Positions 26,287-36,846 of a DNA stretch of 62,857 nt are shown piece after piece. This stretch comes from Listeria grandensis FSL F6-0971 (GTDB lineage Bacteria; Bacillota; Bacilli; Lactobacillales; Listeriaceae): assembly GCF_000525835.1 (NCBI RefSeq), contig NZ_AODD01000019.1, positions 1 through 62,857 on the forward strand, given 5' to 3'. Made by a program: the position numbers and the translations under genes. Below the pieces are notes generated by a model. That model saw only the letters and a list, made by a program, of their open reading frames with translations. It was not told the DNA's origin and ran no database searches. How positions within the stretch are numbered: the stretch's first letter is position 1; the number at the start of each line of letters is the position of its first letter.

Positions 26287-27777
26287 ATGATTCGTACAGA
26301 GAGAAATTGGAAAGTATTAAGTTTAGTAAGTTTTGTTGCCTTTATGTTTTATCTATATATTGCTTTTAGAACACCTTTGACGCATGATGATTGGACTTGG
26401 GGAATTGCAGAGGGGATGAAACGATTCCACAATGGTTTTGCGGATTATAATGGTCGGTATCTTGGAAATGTAGTGGAAATACTTATTACGCGTGTGGATT
26501 GGTTTCGTATTTTGATGATGGGAGCATTTGGTGCGATGATGGTTGTTATTCCAGCTGTCATAGCCAAAACAAATTCGATAGGCGTCTATTTACTTAGCTT
26601 CCTATTGTTCCTTATTGTGCCTGCGAATATGTTTGCTCAGACTTACGGTTGGGCCGCTGGATTTGCGAATTACAATACGGCAGCAATTTGTATCTTGGTA
26701 TACTTACTAATCGTGAAGAATGTATTTTACGATAAAGTGCCGAAGTACAATATTTTCTTAACGATTTTTGCTGTGCCACTGGGTGTGTGCTCACAGTTAT
26801 TTGTAGAACACGCAACGCTCTTTAATATTATTGCAGGGATATTTGTTATCATCTTGGCATTTGTGAAGTTCCGCAAGTTTTTCCTATTCCATATTCTTTA
26901 CCTTGTGTCAGCGATCGCTGGTGCTGTTTGGATGTTTTCAAATGGAGCTTACGCCAAAATATTTAGCGGGGACGACGCTTATCGTACGGTCGATCGCGAT
27001 ATGGGCTTTTTCGAGAAAATTTATGATATTTTCAAGACGACGATGTATCAGTTCTTAGTGATGAATAATGTCGGATTAAATATCGTTCTGGGTATTATCG
27101 GAATTGTTGTATTGGTGAAAGTAGCTCAAAATATTTCAACGGTTCAACTTATTTTCAAAAATCTATTTATCGTTATTTTAACGATTTATCCATTGTATCG
27201 CCCGATTGTGGATCAAGTATTTCAAATTGCATCGGCGGATACACAAACATTTGAAGCCTATTTCTCACTAGTCTTTTATCTGGTATTAGTCGCTACGGTG
27301 ATTATGTTTATCCCAGGAAGTAATTTAAAAACCGAATTATCATTTTACTTATTATCTGTGGTTACGTTGGCAGCACCGCTTTTCTTTGTGACACCAGTCG
27401 GTCCGCGTAATTTTATTATTTGTTACATGTTCTTCGTTCTGTTTGCAGTAAGAATTGTGCATTTTATGTATGATGAGAACTACTTGGATCTTCGAGCGGC
27501 TTATGTACCGCTATGTTCGCTTGTGCTTGTATTCATGATTGCCTTTATGTACATGTTTACGCAAATCGGGCGTTCCGATGATGCACGTATTGCGAGTGTT
27601 AAGGCGCAAGCCGAGTCAGGTGCAAAAGTGGTTACATTGAAGCGTCTGCCATATCAGCAGTATTTATGGATGAGTACACCGATTGTTCCTAGCTATCAAG
27701 CAGAGAATTTCGTGATTTATTACAATTTACCTAAAGGCACAACGCTAAAAATAGTTCCAGCAAAAACCACAAAATGA
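26287..27777 (+). CDS. Polytopic membrane protein, DUF6056-like, probable GT-C transferase
   Basis: 496 aa with ~11-12 membrane helices. The first extracellular loop carries RTPLTHDDWTWG, where paired acidic residues sit as in GT-C glycosyltransferases. The C-terminus is a short soluble tail. I believe it belongs to DUF6056. In three-component systems the third gene encodes the enzyme that moves the sugar from undecaprenyl phosphate to the polymer outside the cell. Its position 16 bases after the flippase supports this; the acceptor, probably wall or lipoteichoic acid, is inferred. Confidence 0.75.
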   Translation: MIRTERNWKVLSLVSFVAFMFYLYIAFRTPLTHDDWTWGIAEGMKRFHNGFADYNGRYLGNVVEILITRVDWFRILMMGAFGAMMVVIPAVIAKTNSIGVYLLSFLLFLIVPANMFAQTYGWAAGFANYNTAAICILVYLLIVKNVFYDKVPKYNIFLTIFAVPLGVCSQLFVEHATLFNIIAGIFVIILAFVKFRKFFLFHILYLVSAIAGAVWMFSNGAYAKIFSGDDAYRTVDRDMGFFEKIYDIFKTTMYQFLVMNNVGLNIVLGIIGIVVLVKVAQNISTVQLIFKNLFIVILTIYPLYRPIVDQVFQIASADTQTFEAYFSLVFYLVLVATVIMFIPGSNLKTELSFYLLSVVTLAAPLFFVTPVGPRNFIICYMFFVLFAVRIVHFMYDENYLDLRAAYVPLCSLVLVFMIAFMYMFTQIGRSDDARIASVKAQAESGAKVVTLKRLPYQQYLWMSTPIVPSYQAENFVIYYNLPKGTTLKIVPAKTTK

Positions 27778-27857
27778 CGCAAATGTAATGTTGTTTTCAG
27801 CCTCCAGATGTGAAATAATAGAGATGTACGCAAATTATTTCAAGGAGGTAAAGGTCA

Positions 27858-30800
27858 ATCAGAAAAAAAATAGCAATAGTAGCGTTGGGAGTTGTTGCAA
27901 CGTGCGCGGTTTTCATTATGAAGGAACCGTTAAAAGCAGAAGCTGCCACCACATCTTCGTGGGAGGCCAGTTATTACGGCAATAAGACGCTATCTGGTAC
28001 CCCAGTCCTGAAACAAACGGAGAAGGAACTTCATCTTGATTGGGGCTATGGCTCACCACATGCACAGCTTCCAGTGGACGGGTTTTCTGCGACATTCCGT
28101 AAAAATATTATAGTCACCACTGCTGCAGATTATCGGATTATTGGTCGTGCCGATGATGGTATTCGTGTGTATGTGGATAACAAATTGGTATATGACGATT
28201 TTAAGCCAAGTATGGCCAATCTGAATATGACAATCCCGCTCACAGCTGGGACACACGAAATCCGCATCGACTATCTGGAAGCGGGGGGCGCAGCTTATAT
28301 CACCGCGGATTTGGTTCGCGCGGATGAATGGCACGGTGTTTATTTTCCAAATAACAACATGACGGGAAGTGTGAAACTAACCGAAAAGATTGGGAATAAG
28401 TCGTACTTAAATAAAGTATGGGGCTACGGCTCACCGGGTAGTGGTATTGGTGTCGACAATTTTAGTGCCTTCTACTCGAAGCAATATGATATCACTGAAG
28501 CTGGTAATTATCGCTTTGTTGGAAAAGTAGATGATGGCATGCGAATTTACGTAGATGGAAAGGCGATTGTGAACAGTTGGGATTCTTTTCAGGATAATCT
28601 GAATGTTACTCTACCGCTCACAAAAGGCAAACACCAAGTCACTGTGCAGTACCGCGAGAAGTCTGGAGCGGCTCATTTACAAATGAACCTCGTGAAGGCA
28701 GGCGCATGGTATGAACAGTATTTTAATAATACGACTTGGGGACTGAACTCAGTCTACACGGCAGTTGGTTCAGGATCGAATAAACTGACGCATAACTGGG
28801 GCACAGGCTCGCCAAATGCAAGCGTAAATAAAGACAATTTTACAGGTATTATGGATAAACAGGTCGAGGTAGCAACGGCTCGCGATTACCGGATCATTGG
28901 GAATGTAGATGATGCGGCGGCCATTTATGTAGACGGCAAACTCGTGACGAATTTAACGACACGCGGTGAGTTTAATACAGTGGTTTATTTATCCAAAGGA
29001 ACACACGATGTTCGGATTAAATTTAAAGAAGCGACGAGCACGGCATACCTCAATTTTAACGTGATTGACGCAAATGTCTGGTACGCAAAATACTATCCAA
29101 ATGAAACCGTATCTGGCTTCCCTTACGCTTTTGATGAGGTGACGGGGACAACAACGCTTGCGAAAAACTGGGGAACTGGTTCACCGAATAGCGCTGTACC
29201 AAACGATCATTTCTCTGCGCGGATACACCGCCAAATCGAAGCAACAGAAGCAGCTCACTATCGTTTCTACGGTGATGCGAAAGACGAAGCGATCATTTAC
29301 ATGGACGGTAAAAACATGGGTACTGTCTCCGGTCAATACAATCAAGTGATCTGGGTTCCAAAAGGAAAACATGCAATCACGGTTGTTTATAAACATAAAA
29401 CCGGCACAGCATCGATGAACATGAATATCGAAAAACTGGATAAATGGTTTGCTCGCTACTACAAAAACACCAACCTTACGGGTGACTATGTAGCGAAGCT
29501 CTACGACAACCAAACCGCGTTTTATCAAAACTGGGCCTACGGTAGTCCTGATCCAGCGATTCCAAATGATAACTTCTCTGCGGTCATTGAGAAGCAGTAT
29601 TATGCTGCCAAAGCGCAAAACTACAATATTGTAGGGCGCGCCGATGATGGTATGCGTGTGACGATTGATGGCAAGGTTGTTTTTGATAACCGCAATCAAA
29701 CGTACGTGCGAGAGGAAAACTATGTCATTCCGCTAACACAAGGAATGCATAATGTGAAAGTGGAGTATGTCGAACGTACAGGTGCAGCATCGGTTGATTT
29801 TAATATTTTACCGGCAAGTACATGGTTAGCGCGATATTACCCAACAGATAGCTTCTCTGGACGTCCTGTCTATAAAACAATGAGCACTATTAATGATAAC
29901 TGGGGAGCAGGCAGCCCAGACCCAAGCATTCCAAGTGACCGCTTCACGGCTCGCTATGAAGCAACATTAAACATGGCGAAAGACGGTAACTATGAAATAG
30001 CAGGTCGCGCTGATGATCGTATCCGCGTAAAAGTAGATGGTCAAGTCGTTTATGAAGCTTGGATGGCAGGCTTAAACAATTACAAAGAAACGATTCCGCT
30101 CACAAAAGGAAATCATAAATTTATCATTGAATATATGGAAGATACAGGTTCAGCAGCACTATCGTTTAACATTAATTACATTACAGGTATCGAAAAGAAC
30201 TACCGGACACAATCGTATAGCTCTACCCTTGCCGCAGCGCTAGCGAAACAAATGGCTGGCTCTACACCACCGCAAACCAGTGTCAAACCGCCGAACAATT
30301 ACGTTCGTAGCAATTTTGTCACGTTAAATGCAGGTGGGGCAACAGGTAAAACAACGGCTGCAACGAGTGTTCGTGATGCGGCAAATCCAAATGCGTTCTT
30401 AGTTGGACCGCTCGCGAAAGATGTAACGATCACCATTACTGGGACTGTCACAGGAACCGATGGCGCGAAATGGTATAAATTCAACTACACACGTGCTTGG
30501 GTGAATGCTTATCAAAAAGATGTGCAATACTATATGAATCCAAACAATTTCGCAAAAGATTCGAAGGAGTATTTGCAATTCCTTGTTCTGTCGAAACCAG
30601 CAGGGATCAACACGGCAGAAGTGAATAGTAAAATCCTCGTAAATAAAGGAATCTTAACTGGCCAAGGTGCAAGCTTTGCGACGGCTGCGAAAACATATCA
30701 GGTTAACGAAATTTATCTGATGTCACATTCGATACTGGAAACTGGTCACGGTTCTTCACAGCTTGCAAACGGCGTACTAGTAAGCTCTGTTGGTGGACAG

Positions 30801-31127
30801 CCAGTAACACCAAAACTGGTATATAACATGTATGGTATTGGTGCAGTAGATAGTAATCCTTTAAAAGGTGGTTCCGAGTATGCCTATAAACAGGGTTGGG
30901 ATACACCAGAAAAAGCAATTATTGGTGGTGCACAGTTCGTAGCACAAAACTACGTAGCGAAAGGGCAAGATACACTCTATAAAATGAGATGGAATCCTGC
31001 AAACCCTGGTGTTCATCAATATGCAACGGATATTAAATGGGCGACAAGTCAGACGACAAATATGTATAATATGTATAGCTTGCTCACAAGTTATATTCAA
31101 GATTACGAGATCCCAAAATATCAATAA
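27858..31127 (+). CDS. Secreted PA14-repeat autolysin with GH73 glucosaminidase domain
   Basis: 1089 aa if started at the ATC at 27858-27860, 9 bases after GGAGG. This is the only placement that gives a full signal peptide ([20 protein letters not shown] ... AEAAT); a TTG at 27885 would lose the basic start. Six PA14-type repeats of ~123-126 aa begin at Trp codons 27960, 28329, 28707, 29079, 29445 and 29823, each with a W-G-x-G-S-P block and a DDG-type loop. A linker/SH3-like part follows (~30300-30520), then a GH73 domain with catalytic Glu961 in [10 protein letters not shown] and the YNMYGIGA block. It would bind wall glycans with the PA14 array and cut peptidoglycan. Confidence 0.88.
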   Translation: MRKKIAIVALGVVATCAVFIMKEPLKAEAATTSSWEASYYGNKTLSGTPVLKQTEKELHLDWGYGSPHAQLPVDGFSATFRKNIIVTTAADYRIIGRADDGIRVYVDNKLVYDDFKPSMANLNMTIPLTAGTHEIRIDYLEAGGAAYITADLVRADEWHGVYFPNNNMTGSVKLTEKIGNKSYLNKVWGYGSPGSGIGVDNFSAFYSKQYDITEAGNYRFVGKVDDGMRIYVDGKAIVNSWDSFQDNLNVTLPLTKGKHQVTVQYREKSGAAHLQMNLVKAGAWYEQYFNNTTWGLNSVYTAVGSGSNKLTHNWGTGSPNASVNKDNFTGIMDKQVEVATARDYRIIGNVDDAAAIYVDGKLVTNLTTRGEFNTVVYLSKGTHDVRIKFKEATSTAYLNFNVIDANVWYAKYYPNETVSGFPYAFDEVTGTTTLAKNWGTGSPNSAVPNDHFSARIHRQIEATEAAHYRFYGDAKDEAIIYMDGKNMGTVSGQYNQVIWVPKGKHAITVVYKHKTGTASMNMNIEKLDKWFARYYKNTNLTGDYVAKLYDNQTAFYQNWAYGSPDPAIPNDNFSAVIEKQYYAAKAQNYNIVGRADDGMRVTIDGKVVFDNRNQTYVREENYVIPLTQGMHNVKVEYVERTGAASVDFNILPASTWLARYYPTDSFSGRPVYKTMSTINDNWGAGSPDPSIPSDRFTARYEATLNMAKDGNYEIAGRADDRIRVKVDGQVVYEAWMAGLNNYKETIPLTKGNHKFIIEYMEDTGSAALSFNINYITGIEKNYRTQSYSSTLAAALAKQMAGSTPPQTSVKPPNNYVRSNFVTLNAGGATGKTTAATSVRDAANPNAFLVGPLAKDVTITITGTVTGTDGAKWYKFNYTRAWVNAYQKDVQYYMNPNNFAKDSKEYLQFLVLSKPAGINTAEVNSKILVNKGILTGQGASFATAAKTYQVNEIYLMSHSILETGHGSSQLANGVLVSSVGGQPVTPKLVYNMYGIGAVDSNPLKGGSEYAYKQGWDTPEKAIIGGAQFVAQNYVAKGQDTLYKMRWNPANPGVHQYATDIKWATSQTTNMYNMYSLLTSYIQDYEIPKYQ

Positions 31128-32077
31128 CAAAAAAATGCTTGGCGTTTCAGGTTTGACCTGAGGCACCAAGCATTTTTGTTATTTTTTTCTTTTTTCGCGT
31201 CGTTTTTATGAATATCCTTGTATAATTCATCAATCAATGCAGAAACTTCATCCTTGATCTCTGGATGTTTCAGCGCGAATTGCATCGTCGTTTTAATGAA
31301 TCCAAATTTATCACCGACATCGAAGCGCTCGCCTTCAAAGTCATACGCGAAAACACGTTGGATTTCATTGAGACGGTTGATGGCATCCGTTAATTGAATC
31401 TCGCCGCCGGCACCGGGTTCTTGGGTTTCTAAGAAATCAAAAATTTGTGGTGTCAACAAGTAGCGACCAAGAATCGCTAAATCAGATGGTGCTTTTGCTG
31501 GATCTGGTTTTTCCACAAATCCTTTAACATTATATAGACCCTTACTGTATTCGTTTAGCGGATCAATGATACCATAACGATATGTTTCTTCATGCGGCAC
31601 GTGTTGTACACCGATGACAGAACTATGCGTTTTTTGGTATTGGTCGATGAGTTGTTTCGCACAAGGTGTTTTGGATTCTACAATATCATCGCCTAGCATA
31701 ACGATAAATGGCTCGTTACCAACAAACCCTTTCGCTTGTAAAATCGCGTCGCCGAGACCTTTTGGCTTTGATTGGCGGATGAAATGTAAGTTGATGTTTG
31801 TCGTTTCTTCGATGAGATGTAGCAATTCTAGTTTATTTTTTTCGCGTAGGTTATTTTCTAATTCAGGAACGGAATCGAAGTGATCTTCAATCGCGCGCTT
31901 TCCTTTACCGGTAACAATCAAGATATCTTCAATTCCTGATGCTACAGCTTCCTCGACGATATATTGAATCGTTGGTTTGTCTACAATCGGTAAAATTTCT
32001 TTTGGCATCGCCTTCGTTGCTGGTAAAAAACGAGTTCCAAGACCCGCAGCAGGAATGACCGCTTTTCTTACTTTCAT
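31121..32077 (-). CDS. galU: UTP-glucose-1-phosphate uridylyltransferase
   Basis: 318 aa as read, from ATG 32075-32077 behind AAGGAG; 13 extra upstream codons lack support. It has the nucleotidyltransferase signature [36 protein letters not shown] and [11 protein letters not shown]. It makes UDP-glucose for glycolipid anchors and teichoic acid sugars. As read, the C-terminus runs through its own terminator ([10 protein letters not shown]... to TGA at 31121). With 8 rather than 7 A at the run at 31182-31188 it would stop at TAA just before the hairpin, giving a normal end. I suspect a one-base miscall. Confidence 0.93.
   Translation of the reverse strand: MKVRKAVIPAAGLGTRFLPATKAMPKEILPIVDKPTIQYIVEEAVASGIEDILIVTGKGKRAIEDHFDSVPELENNLREKNKLELLHLIEETTNINLHFIRQSKPKGLGDAILQAKGFVGNEPFIVMLGDDIVESKTPCAKQLIDQYQKTHSSVIGVQHVPHEETYRYGIIDPLNEYSKGLYNVKGFVEKPDPAKAPSDLAILGRYLLTPQIFDFLETQEPGAGGEIQLTDAINRLNEIQRVFAYDFEGERFDVGDKFGFIKTTMQFALKHPEIKDEVSALIDELYKDIHKNDAKKEKNNKNAWCLRSNLKRQAFFCY
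31125..31184. terminator. Bidirectional terminator, autolysin / galU
   Basis: AAAAATGCTTGG (31131-31142) pairs with CCAAGCATTTTT (31166-31177), with an inner CAGGT/ACCTG stem. T-runs flank both sides. Confidence 0.9.
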
Positions 32078-32220
32078 AATGGCATTCTCCTTCAAAATAT
32101 ATTCGTCTATATGCATTCATTATACGGTATAAATGCGTGGTGTGACAAGTATTTGCGTGTAATGCAGTTAACAAATTGTTAACGGGTAGCGAAAGGGACT
32201 ATTTTTGAATGGAGGTACCC

Positions 32221-32249
32221 TTGACATTTCACGTTAATTGTAATAGATT
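32221..32249 (+). promoter_or_regulatory. Promoter of the GT2-TagF gene
   Basis: -35 TTGACA (32221-32226), 17-base spacer, -10 TAGATT (32244-32249, 4/6). Confidence 0.55.
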
Positions 32250-32285
32250 GAGAATGATAAATAAAAGTTTTAAGGGAGAAATAGA

Positions 32286-34637
32286 ATGCTCTATGAGATC
32301 GTAAAACCAGCTGCAATAACAGAACCTAAAGTCTCGGTCGTTATTCCAGTATATAATGTTATTCGCTACATTGATGAAACCATTGAATCTTTACTTAACC
32401 AAACACTAAAAGAAGTGGAAATTGTGCTTGTGGACGATGGCTCTTCGGATGGTAGTTTAGAAAGAATTATCGAAATTGCAAATGAACATAACAATATTTG
32501 TGTTGTGAAAGAACCGAATGCGGGACCGGGAACGGCGCGTAATAACGGTTTAGCTGTTGCTCGAGGCAAGTATATCAGTTTTGTTGACTCCGATGATGTG
32601 TTGCCAGAAAAGGCGCTTGAAATCATGTATCATGCTGCAGAAACAGAACAAGTTGGCGTTGTGACGGGGATTTCTGTAAGTTTCAACAGTAATCGTTCGT
32701 GGTTTATTGGCGGACATTTCACGAAAGGCGTTTTCAAGAAGGGCCGTAAAACCCTTGTGAAAAACCCGGAAATGCTTTACACACTTGGACCTTGTAATAA
32801 ATTGTATCGCGCAGACGTGGTGAAAGATATCAGTTTCCCTACATCTATTAAGGTTGCTGAGGATCATCCGTTTGTTTTAGAGGCTTATTTGAAGTCTGGA
32901 GATCTGTATACGGTTGATGAGATTATTTACAACTATCGCGCGCGCGAAGATGAAGCGGACGTTTCGCTGTCACAAATCGTAAAATCAGATCCTTACGTGA
33001 GCTTTAAAGATATCATTGAAAGTACGAAATTATCCGACCCGCTATTCTCGAAATACGTGACCAATCCAATCGCTTTGGCGAAAATTCGGACGGATTACTA
33101 TGACCGGATTGTGTCTACGGATATTTGGCCGGCGTATAAAGGGATCATGATGGAAGGCAATGCTGGGACGCAGGTGAAGATGTTCGATTCTTTTTACGAA
33201 TTGATCGATTCGATGGATCTTAATCTTTACAACAGTTTAGGCGTATTGCAGCGTTTACTTACTTTTGAAACGATTAATCGTTATACGTTTATTAAAGAAA
33301 AAGCGCGACCGAACTATTTGCGTGTGTTGAAGTTGGCATACAGCAAGCTTGACCCAGGTTCGATGAATAAATTGTTATCGTCTGACTATCCGCAAGAAGT
33401 GCGTGCGGGGCAAAAAGCGGCAAATCGCAATTCAGTACAACCAATCTACAATCGTCTAGCGGTTCGTAAAGCGGGAACGTTGATTTCATCGGCTTTTCAA
33501 AAGATCGTTGTCGGTTCTTGGAAGAAAGTGCAAGACGTATCGCGTAATTTCTACGCACGCCGAATCGCTTTTCCAATTTATAAATTAGGACAAAAACAAG
33601 ATAAAATCGTATTTTTGACGAATAAGCACGATGTGTTGGCAGACTCGTTTAAAGCGGTTTATGATGAAGTTTTAAGGCAGAAGCCGGATTACGAAGTGGT
33701 AGGTTACTTGAAGCAACCGAAACGCTCGCTTCGTGAATTGTTATCGTTGTATAAAGATGTGGCAACGGCGAAATATGTTTTTTTAGATGATTATTACCGT
33801 CAAATGTACGGCTTGACGACTGGTAGTGGTACCGAAGTGATTCAGCTTTGGCATGCGGCGGGAGCGTTTAAGAAGTTCGGCTTTAGCTCTATTGGATACG
33901 CCGATAGCAATACGGAAAGCTTTGAACGAGGCGCACATAAAAATTATACGAAAGTCGTTGTGTCATCTAGCGAAATCGTGCCATTTTATGCCGATGCCTT
34001 CGATGTTCCTGAAAACGGTGTAGTGCCTTTAGGTGTACCAAGAACGGATCGCTTTTTCAATGAAGATTACAAAGCCTTCATCAAAGCGTCATTCTTAGGG
34101 AAATACCCGCATTTGAAAGGAAAAAAAATAATCACGTACGCACCGACATTCCGCGGTGGACCCGGTGAGCGTCAAAACTTTGTGATGAATCTAAACATTC
34201 GCCGTTTGGCGGAAGAGCTTGGCGATGAATACGCGCTGATTTTGAAAATGCATCCATCGGTGACGCGTGGCGTGGGTGTACCATTTGATTTACAAGAGTT
34301 CGCGTTTAATATGAGTCGCGAAGATATCAATGATGTTCTCATCAATACCGATATTTTGATTACCGATTATTCTTCTGTTGTGTTTGACTTCTCAATTATG
34401 GAAAAACCGGTATTATTCTATGCGTATGATTTGGAGAATTATCTTGGTGAGCGCAATTTTTATTATGATTACGAGGAGTTCGTTCCAGGCCCGATTGTGC
34501 GGACGAATGATGAAATTATTAGTGCCATCGAGACGAATGATTTTGACCTAGATAAAGTCCGTGCTTTCAAAAATCGCTTTTTCGATGACTTGGATGGTAA
34601 GGCGGCAGAACGGATTGTTCGTGAATTAATCAAGTAA
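32286..34637 (+). CDS. Bifunctional GT2 glycosyltransferase / TagF-type polyol-phosphate transferase
   Basis: 783 aa, two enzymes in one chain. Residues ~1-230 are a GT2 domain (VSVVIPVYNVIRYIDETIES; VDDGSSDGSL; SFVDSDDVLPEKA). Residues ~430-783 are a CDP-glycerol glycerophosphotransferase domain (IQLWHAAGAFKKFG; KKIITYAPTFRGG; LKMHPS; ILITDYSSVVFDFS). TagF-type domains use CDP-glycerol or CDP-ribitol to grow the teichoic acid chain. The fusion probably adds a sugar within or onto the repeat unit and the polyol phosphate alternately. It lies just before tarIJ, so a ribitol-phosphate polymer is likely. Confidence 0.88.
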   Translation: MLYEIVKPAAITEPKVSVVIPVYNVIRYIDETIESLLNQTLKEVEIVLVDDGSSDGSLERIIEIANEHNNICVVKEPNAGPGTARNNGLAVARGKYISFVDSDDVLPEKALEIMYHAAETEQVGVVTGISVSFNSNRSWFIGGHFTKGVFKKGRKTLVKNPEMLYTLGPCNKLYRADVVKDISFPTSIKVAEDHPFVLEAYLKSGDLYTVDEIIYNYRAREDEADVSLSQIVKSDPYVSFKDIIESTKLSDPLFSKYVTNPIALAKIRTDYYDRIVSTDIWPAYKGIMMEGNAGTQVKMFDSFYELIDSMDLNLYNSLGVLQRLLTFETINRYTFIKEKARPNYLRVLKLAYSKLDPGSMNKLLSSDYPQEVRAGQKAANRNSVQPIYNRLAVRKAGTLISSAFQKIVVGSWKKVQDVSRNFYARRIAFPIYKLGQKQDKIVFLTNKHDVLADSFKAVYDEVLRQKPDYEVVGYLKQPKRSLRELLSLYKDVATAKYVFLDDYYRQMYGLTTGSGTEVIQLWHAAGAFKKFGFSSIGYADSNTESFERGAHKNYTKVVVSSSEIVPFYADAFDVPENGVVPLGVPRTDRFFNEDYKAFIKASFLGKYPHLKGKKIITYAPTFRGGPGERQNFVMNLNIRRLAEELGDEYALILKMHPSVTRGVGVPFDLQEFAFNMSREDINDVLINTDILITDYSSVVFDFSIMEKPVLFYAYDLENYLGERNFYYDYEEFVPGPIVRTNDEIISAIETNDFDLDKVRAFKNRFFDDLDGKAAERIVRELIK

Positions 34638-34763
34638 AGTTCGGCGGGGCGGCAAGCAATCATTTGTCGTCCTGTTGTGGTTGGTGGATGAAGAAGTTTT
34701 TAAAGAAAATTTATGTTACAATAAAACTGTAGACAATAAAAAACAGTTAAAGGAGATTAGAGA

Positions 34764-35477
34764 ATGATATACGCTCAAATTTTAGCTGGAGGAAAAGGTA
34801 CGCGGATGGGAAATGTCAGCATGCCAAAACAATTTCTATCCTTGAATGGCAAACCCATTATCGTACACACTGTGGAGAAATTTATTCTGAATAACCGCTT
34901 TGACAAGATTATTATTTCGTCTCCGAAAGAATGGATAAATCACGCGGAAGATAATATTAAGAAATATGTATCCGATGATCGTGTTGTTGTGATTGAAGGC
35001 GGTGCGGATCGAAATGAAACAATTATGAATGGCATTCGTTATATCGAGTCGAATTTTGGCCTAACGGATGACGATGTTATTATTACTCATGATGCTGTGC
35101 GTCCATTCTTGACACATCGCATCATTGAAGAAAATATTGATGCAGCGCTAGAAACTGGCGCGGTTGATACGGTTATCGAGGCGATTGATACAATTGTAGA
35201 GTCGTCAAATCATGACTTTATTACGGACATCCCAGTTCGTGACCACATGTATCAAGGCCAAACACCACAAAGTTTCAATATTAAGAAGCTGTACAGCCAT
35301 TATCAAGACTTGTCCGCAGATGAGAAACAAATTTTGACGGACGCATGTAAGATTTGCTTGCTCGCAGGAGACCGTGTGAAGCTCGTGAAGGGCGAAATCT
35401 TCAATATTAAGATTACAACGCCATATGATCTGAAAGTGGCAAATGCGATCATTCAGGAGCGTATAGCCAATGATTAA
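34764..35477 (+). CDS. tarI: D-ribitol-5-phosphate cytidylyltransferase TarI
   Basis: 237 aa, ATG behind AAGGAG. IspD-like fold: [20 protein letters not shown] binds CTP, followed by HDAVRPF and QGQTPQSF. Partnered by a TarJ-like reductase overlapping its end by eight bases, so it makes CDP-ribitol rather than CDP-methylerythritol. CDP-ribitol is the donor for ribitol-phosphate teichoic acid. The -10-like TACAAT near 34720 may be its promoter. Confidence 0.93.
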   Translation: MIYAQILAGGKGTRMGNVSMPKQFLSLNGKPIIVHTVEKFILNNRFDKIIISSPKEWINHAEDNIKKYVSDDRVVVIEGGADRNETIMNGIRYIESNFGLTDDDVIITHDAVRPFLTHRIIEENIDAALETGAVDTVIEAIDTIVESSNHDFITDIPVRDHMYQGQTPQSFNIKKLYSHYQDLSADEKQILTDACKICLLAGDRVKLVKGEIFNIKITTPYDLKVANAIIQERIAND

Positions 35478-36495
35478 TCAAGTATACCGACTAGTATCGG
35501 AGCGACAATTCGAAGTTGCCAATGTGGATGAGTCTTTGAATGAAGAAGTAGTCGTTATTCGCCCTACCTATTTATCGATTTGTGCGGCTGACCAACGCTA
35601 TTATACCGGTTCTCGCGGAAAAGAAATGCTCTCGAAAAAATTACCGATGGCGCTTATTCACGAAGGAATCGGTGAAGTCGTATATGATGCAACAAAAGAG
35701 TTCAAACCAGGCACAAAAGTAGTTATGATACCAAACACGCCAATGGAAACCGATCCAATCATCGATGAGAATTATTTGCGTTCCAGCAAGTTTCGTTCGA
35801 GTGGCTACGACGGTCTCATGCAGGACTACGTGTTCATGCGTCGCGACCGGATTGTTGTTTTACCAGATGATGTTAATCCGAAAGTTGCAGCGTTTTCTGA
35901 GTTGATTTCTGTCGCGGTTCACGCGATTTTACGCTTTGATCAAAAAGCAAACGAAAACCGCGCCTCATTCGGTGTTTGGGGCGATGGTAACCTAGGATTC
36001 ATCACATCCCTAATACTTAAAAATTGGTATCCAGAAAGCAAAGTATACATTTTTGGAAAGACACCATATAAATTAGATTTCTTCTCGTTTGTGGACGGAG
36101 CCTTTTCGATTGATGATATTCCGGCTGATTTAGTGATCGACCAAGCGTTCGAATGCGCAGGAGGGCGTGGAAGTCAGTATGCTGTGAGTCAAATTATCGA
36201 TCTGATCAAACCCGAAGGAACGATTTCTTTGTTAGGCGTTTCCGAGTATCCGATTGAATTCAACTCGCGGATGGTATTAGAAAAAGGGCTGACCGTTTAT
36301 GGCAGCAGTCGAAGCGGTCGCGTTGATTTTGAGAAGACTGTAGAGTTTCTATCAGAAAATAAGCGAGCAGTAGAATATTTGCAGAATCTAGTTGGCGAAG
36401 TGCATAAAGTCAAGTGCATACAAGATGTGATAGAAGCATTCGAAGCTGATTTGCGAAGTCCTTGGGGTAAGAGCGTAATGGAGTGGAAGATATAA
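35470..36495 (+). CDS. tarJ: Ribulose-5-phosphate reductase TarJ
   Basis: 341 aa, zinc-dependent alcohol dehydrogenase fold with N-terminal catalytic domain ([26 protein letters not shown]) and Rossmann domain ([16 protein letters not shown]). Reduces D-ribulose 5-phosphate to D-ribitol 5-phosphate with NADPH for TarI. Overlaps tarI by eight bases, which couples their translation. Supplies the ribitol branch of wall teichoic acid. Confidence 0.93.
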   Translation: MINQVYRLVSERQFEVANVDESLNEEVVVIRPTYLSICAADQRYYTGSRGKEMLSKKLPMALIHEGIGEVVYDATKEFKPGTKVVMIPNTPMETDPIIDENYLRSSKFRSSGYDGLMQDYVFMRRDRIVVLPDDVNPKVAAFSELISVAVHAILRFDQKANENRASFGVWGDGNLGFITSLILKNWYPESKVYIFGKTPYKLDFFSFVDGAFSIDDIPADLVIDQAFECAGGRGSQYAVSQIIDLIKPEGTISLLGVSEYPIEFNSRMVLEKGLTVYGSSRSGRVDFEKTVEFLSENKRAVEYLQNLVGEVHKVKCIQDVIEAFEADLRSPWGKSVMEWKI

Positions 36496-36503
36496 AGTGC
36501 TGA

Positions 36504-36601
36504 AGAAGCCCGTTAGACCCGAAAGAAATTGTTAGGGGGCGCAGTGAAAACCCGATTTTGGTTTTTGCGGAGGCACCGAAATTTCCGAGGGTCTGGCTTC
36601 T
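36504..36601 (+). ncRNA. Candidate structured RNA element 1 in the tarJ-GT2 gap
   Basis: The 351-base gap 36496-36846 has no gene but much base pairing. AGAAGCC (36504-36510) and AGACCC (36515-36520) pair with GGGTCT (36589-36594) and GGCTTCT (36595-36601), 13 base pairs with one bulge. Inside, GAAATT (36525-36530) pairs with AATTTC (36580-36585), and CGCA...AAAACC (36540-36552) pairs with GGTTTT-TGCG (36560-36569). No U-run follows. I do not recognise it as a known riboswitch class. It could be a small RNA, an mRNA leader or a processing element. Confidence 0.45.
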
Positions 36602-36700
36602 GAAGCTGGATTTGAAGATGGCGAGACATGATGCAGAGCAAGGAACGATTACTCACTCTGTTCCTAAGTTTGTAGATGGGTTCCAATGTTTTGCGTCATA

Positions 36701-36825
36701 AGAGCCACTGATGGATTACATGCTCACGTTGTTCGCATGCATATTGAGGCTCTAAATCGGCAGGGGATGCCTCTTAAGAGCCTCAACAAAAGGGTTATAT
36801 CCAGTACCACTAACGATATAACCCT
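36701..36825 (+). promoter_or_regulatory. Candidate alternative-hairpin region before the GT2 gene
   Basis: GAGGCTCT (36746-36753) can pair upstream with AGAGCC (36701-36706), closing over an inner CATGC/GCATG stem, or downstream with AGAGCCTC (36777-36784), closing over GGC/GCC. The two are mutually exclusive. A perfect 11-bp hairpin follows (AGGGTTATATC 36791-36801 with GATATAACCCT 36815-36825), just ahead of the GGGGTG ribosome-binding site of the next gene. This resembles an attenuator or riboswitch expression platform, though the last hairpin lacks a proper U-run. Confidence 0.45.
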
Positions 36826-36846
36826 ATTTCAATGGGGTGAAAATAA

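Noticed and set aside
27960-30180. DNA-level tandem repeat from the PA14 array
   Set aside because: The six units repeat at protein level only; their bases have diverged too far to be a recent DNA repeat.
36791-36825. Simple intrinsic terminator after tarJ
   Set aside because: The 11-bp hairpin is strong but is followed by ATTTCAATGG rather than a U-run and sits against the next ribosome-binding site, so it is described as a regulatory hairpin.
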